This document shows, piece by piece, positions 5,016 to 5,845 of a stretch of 5,845 nt of DNA. The notes under the pieces are model-generated. The model was not told where the DNA came from. It saw only the letters and a program-made list of their open reading frames with translations, and did not search any database. The position numbers and the translations under genes were made by a program. The stretch is from assembly GCA_017995665.1 (NCBI GenBank), contig JAGOIM010000102.1, forward strand, positions 1 through 5,845. The letters run 5' to 3'. Within the stretch, counting starts at the first letter, position 1; the number at the start of each line of letters is the position of its first letter. The stretch is from Anaerolineaceae bacterium. GTDB lineage: Bacteria; Chloroflexota; Anaerolineae; Anaerolineales; Anaerolineaceae.

Positions 5016-5845
5016 TCACATGCCCGCCTTAAGCAAAGCCTGTTCGCCCAAGGCTTTAGCTCCCAAAATGCCGGAGCGCTTACCCAAAGCCGGTGGGACG
5101 ATGTAATTTTCAATATCCTCAATAATCTCCGGAGCAAGAATATAGTTGTTCAAATATTCAAGCGTTTTTTCCCGGATCAGGGGGAATAAAAACTGCTGAT
5201 TCATCACCCCACCGCCTAAAATGATTCGCTGAGGAGAAAAATTGCAAATCACACCAACCATTGCCAGGGCGATGTAAGCCGCCTCAATCTCCCAAGCGGG
5301 ATGCGTCCTGTCGAGTGTTTCGGCCGCTTGAGCCGAACGAGCCAGCATTGCCGGACCGGAAGCCAAGCCTTCAAAACAATCGCCATGGAATGGGCAAATC
5401 CCAGCAAAAGCTGCGTCTTCGCTCAGTCGCGGCAGGCGCACATGCCCCATTTCGGGATGAATCAAACCGTGCAAAACACTTCCGTTGACAATCGCTCCCC
5501 CACCGATTCCGGTGCCAATTGTGAAATAGACCAAATCAGTCAGTCCCATTCCGGCACCCCATTGCGCTTCGGCGAGTACCGCAGCATTGACATCAGTATC
5601 AAAGCCAACCGAAACATTCAAGCCTTCAGAAAAATAACTGACGAGGTCAGTGTAAGCCCAGCCTTCTTTGGGGGTTGCCAAAATCTGCCCATAGCTTGCT
5701 GAATCCTTGCGCAGATCGAGCGGCCCGAAGCAAGCAATCCCCAATGCATCCAGTTTTCCCAAGACTGCCTCTTCTTGTTTGAAAAAGCTCAGACATTCGC
5801 GCAAAGTCCTTTCCGGTTCCGTCGTCGGAATAAGCGTTTCAGAGA
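5016..5845 (-). CDS. ROK-family sugar kinase, probable fructokinase (N-terminus beyond window edge)
   Basis: Phosphorylates a hexose with ATP in the cytoplasm, most likely fructose to fructose-6-phosphate. The visible 275 residues run in frame to the right edge. The sequence upstream of a TTG at 5802-5804 continues as SETLIPTTEPERT, the expected ROK segment (I-PTT-PE-T), so that TTG is internal and roughly 20-30 residues with the first phosphate-binding motif are off the window. Visible motifs are GIACFGPLDL, catalytic Asp in FDTDVNAA (near 5592-5597), the phosphate loop TIGTGIGGGAIVNG, HPEMGH (near 5442-5459), the Cys/His zinc-site stretch CPFHGDCFEGLASGPA, and the C-terminal ILGGGVM. HPEMGH plus CPFHGDC is characteristic of the Bacillus YdhR-like fructokinase group within ROK; mannokinase activity is a possible alternative. 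The TGA stop is at 5016-5018. No DNA-binding domain is visible, so it is a kinase and not a ROK repressor. Confidence 0.9.
   Translation of the reverse strand, partial: SETLIPTTEPERTLRECLSFFKQEEAVLGKLDALGIACFGPLDLRKDSASYGQILATPKEGWAYTDLVSYFSEGLNVSVGFDTDVNAAVLAEAQWGAGMGLTDLVYFTIGTGIGGGAIVNGSVLHGLIHPEMGHVRLPRLSEDAAFAGICPFHGDCFEGLASGPAMLARSAQAAETLDRTHPAWEIEAAYIALAMVGVICNFSPQRIILGGGVMNQQFLFPLIREKTLEYLNNYILAPEIIEDIENYIVPPALGKRSGILGAKALGEQALLKAGM

Noticed and set aside
4901..5189. Reading frames on both strands across the end of the sugar kinase and repeat copy B
   Set aside because: They overlap the conserved C-terminus of the kinase in other frames and cross the hairpin element; nothing supports translation.
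5802..5804. TTG as the true start of the sugar kinase
   Set aside because: The in-frame sequence upstream encodes a conserved ROK segment (LIPTTEPERT) to the window edge, so the gene is simply cut by the window.

Overview
The window looks like a chromosomal segment from an anaerobic, moderate-GC bacterium. Chloroflexota (Anaerolineae-like) is my best guess, from the flavour of the proteins, the wide gaps between genes and the frequent TTG/GTG starts. That assignment is an inference; no marker gene is present.

All five genes lie on the minus strand. In order of transcription (high to low coordinate) they are: a ROK-family sugar kinase of the fructokinase type, whose N-terminus lies beyond the right edge (5016-5845); a single-domain mannose-1-phosphate guanylyltransferase (3522-4592); a 12-helix MFS transporter of the fucose-permease-like type (2263-3417); a polytopic UPF0104 / lysylphosphatidylglycerol-synthase-TM-like membrane protein (960-2030); and an OmpR-type DNA-binding response regulator with a fully degenerate receiver domain (1-666, preferred TTG start). 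The gaps are 422, 104, 232 and 293 bp. That is too wide for a tight operon, and promoter-like sequences precede at least the guanylyltransferase and the regulator.

Sugar kinase and guanylyltransferase fit a hexose to GDP-mannose route (fructose-6-P, mannose-6-P, mannose-1-P, GDP-mannose; the middle enzymes are not here). The MFS protein could import a sugar or other solute, and the UPF0104 protein belongs to a family tied to lipid or lipid-linked-sugar handling at the membrane. A shared envelope or glycan theme is plausible but unproven.

The most unusual content is intergenic. Two 54-nt elements (2179-2232 and 4927-4980, in opposite orientations) align end to end without a gap at 40 of 54 positions. 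Each folds into a 9-10 bp stem, one stem pair is swapped G-C for A-T between the copies, and the asymmetric loop is strongly conserved. This looks like a dispersed structured repeat or RNA element that I cannot name. The 422-bp gap at 4594-5015 also holds a 16-bp inverted repeat with one bulge (4728-4788), a knot of overlapping short inverted repeats (4681-4715) and a 10-bp palindrome. A terminator-like hairpin abuts the start codon of the UPF0104 gene, and twin palindromes lie upstream of the regulator promoter.
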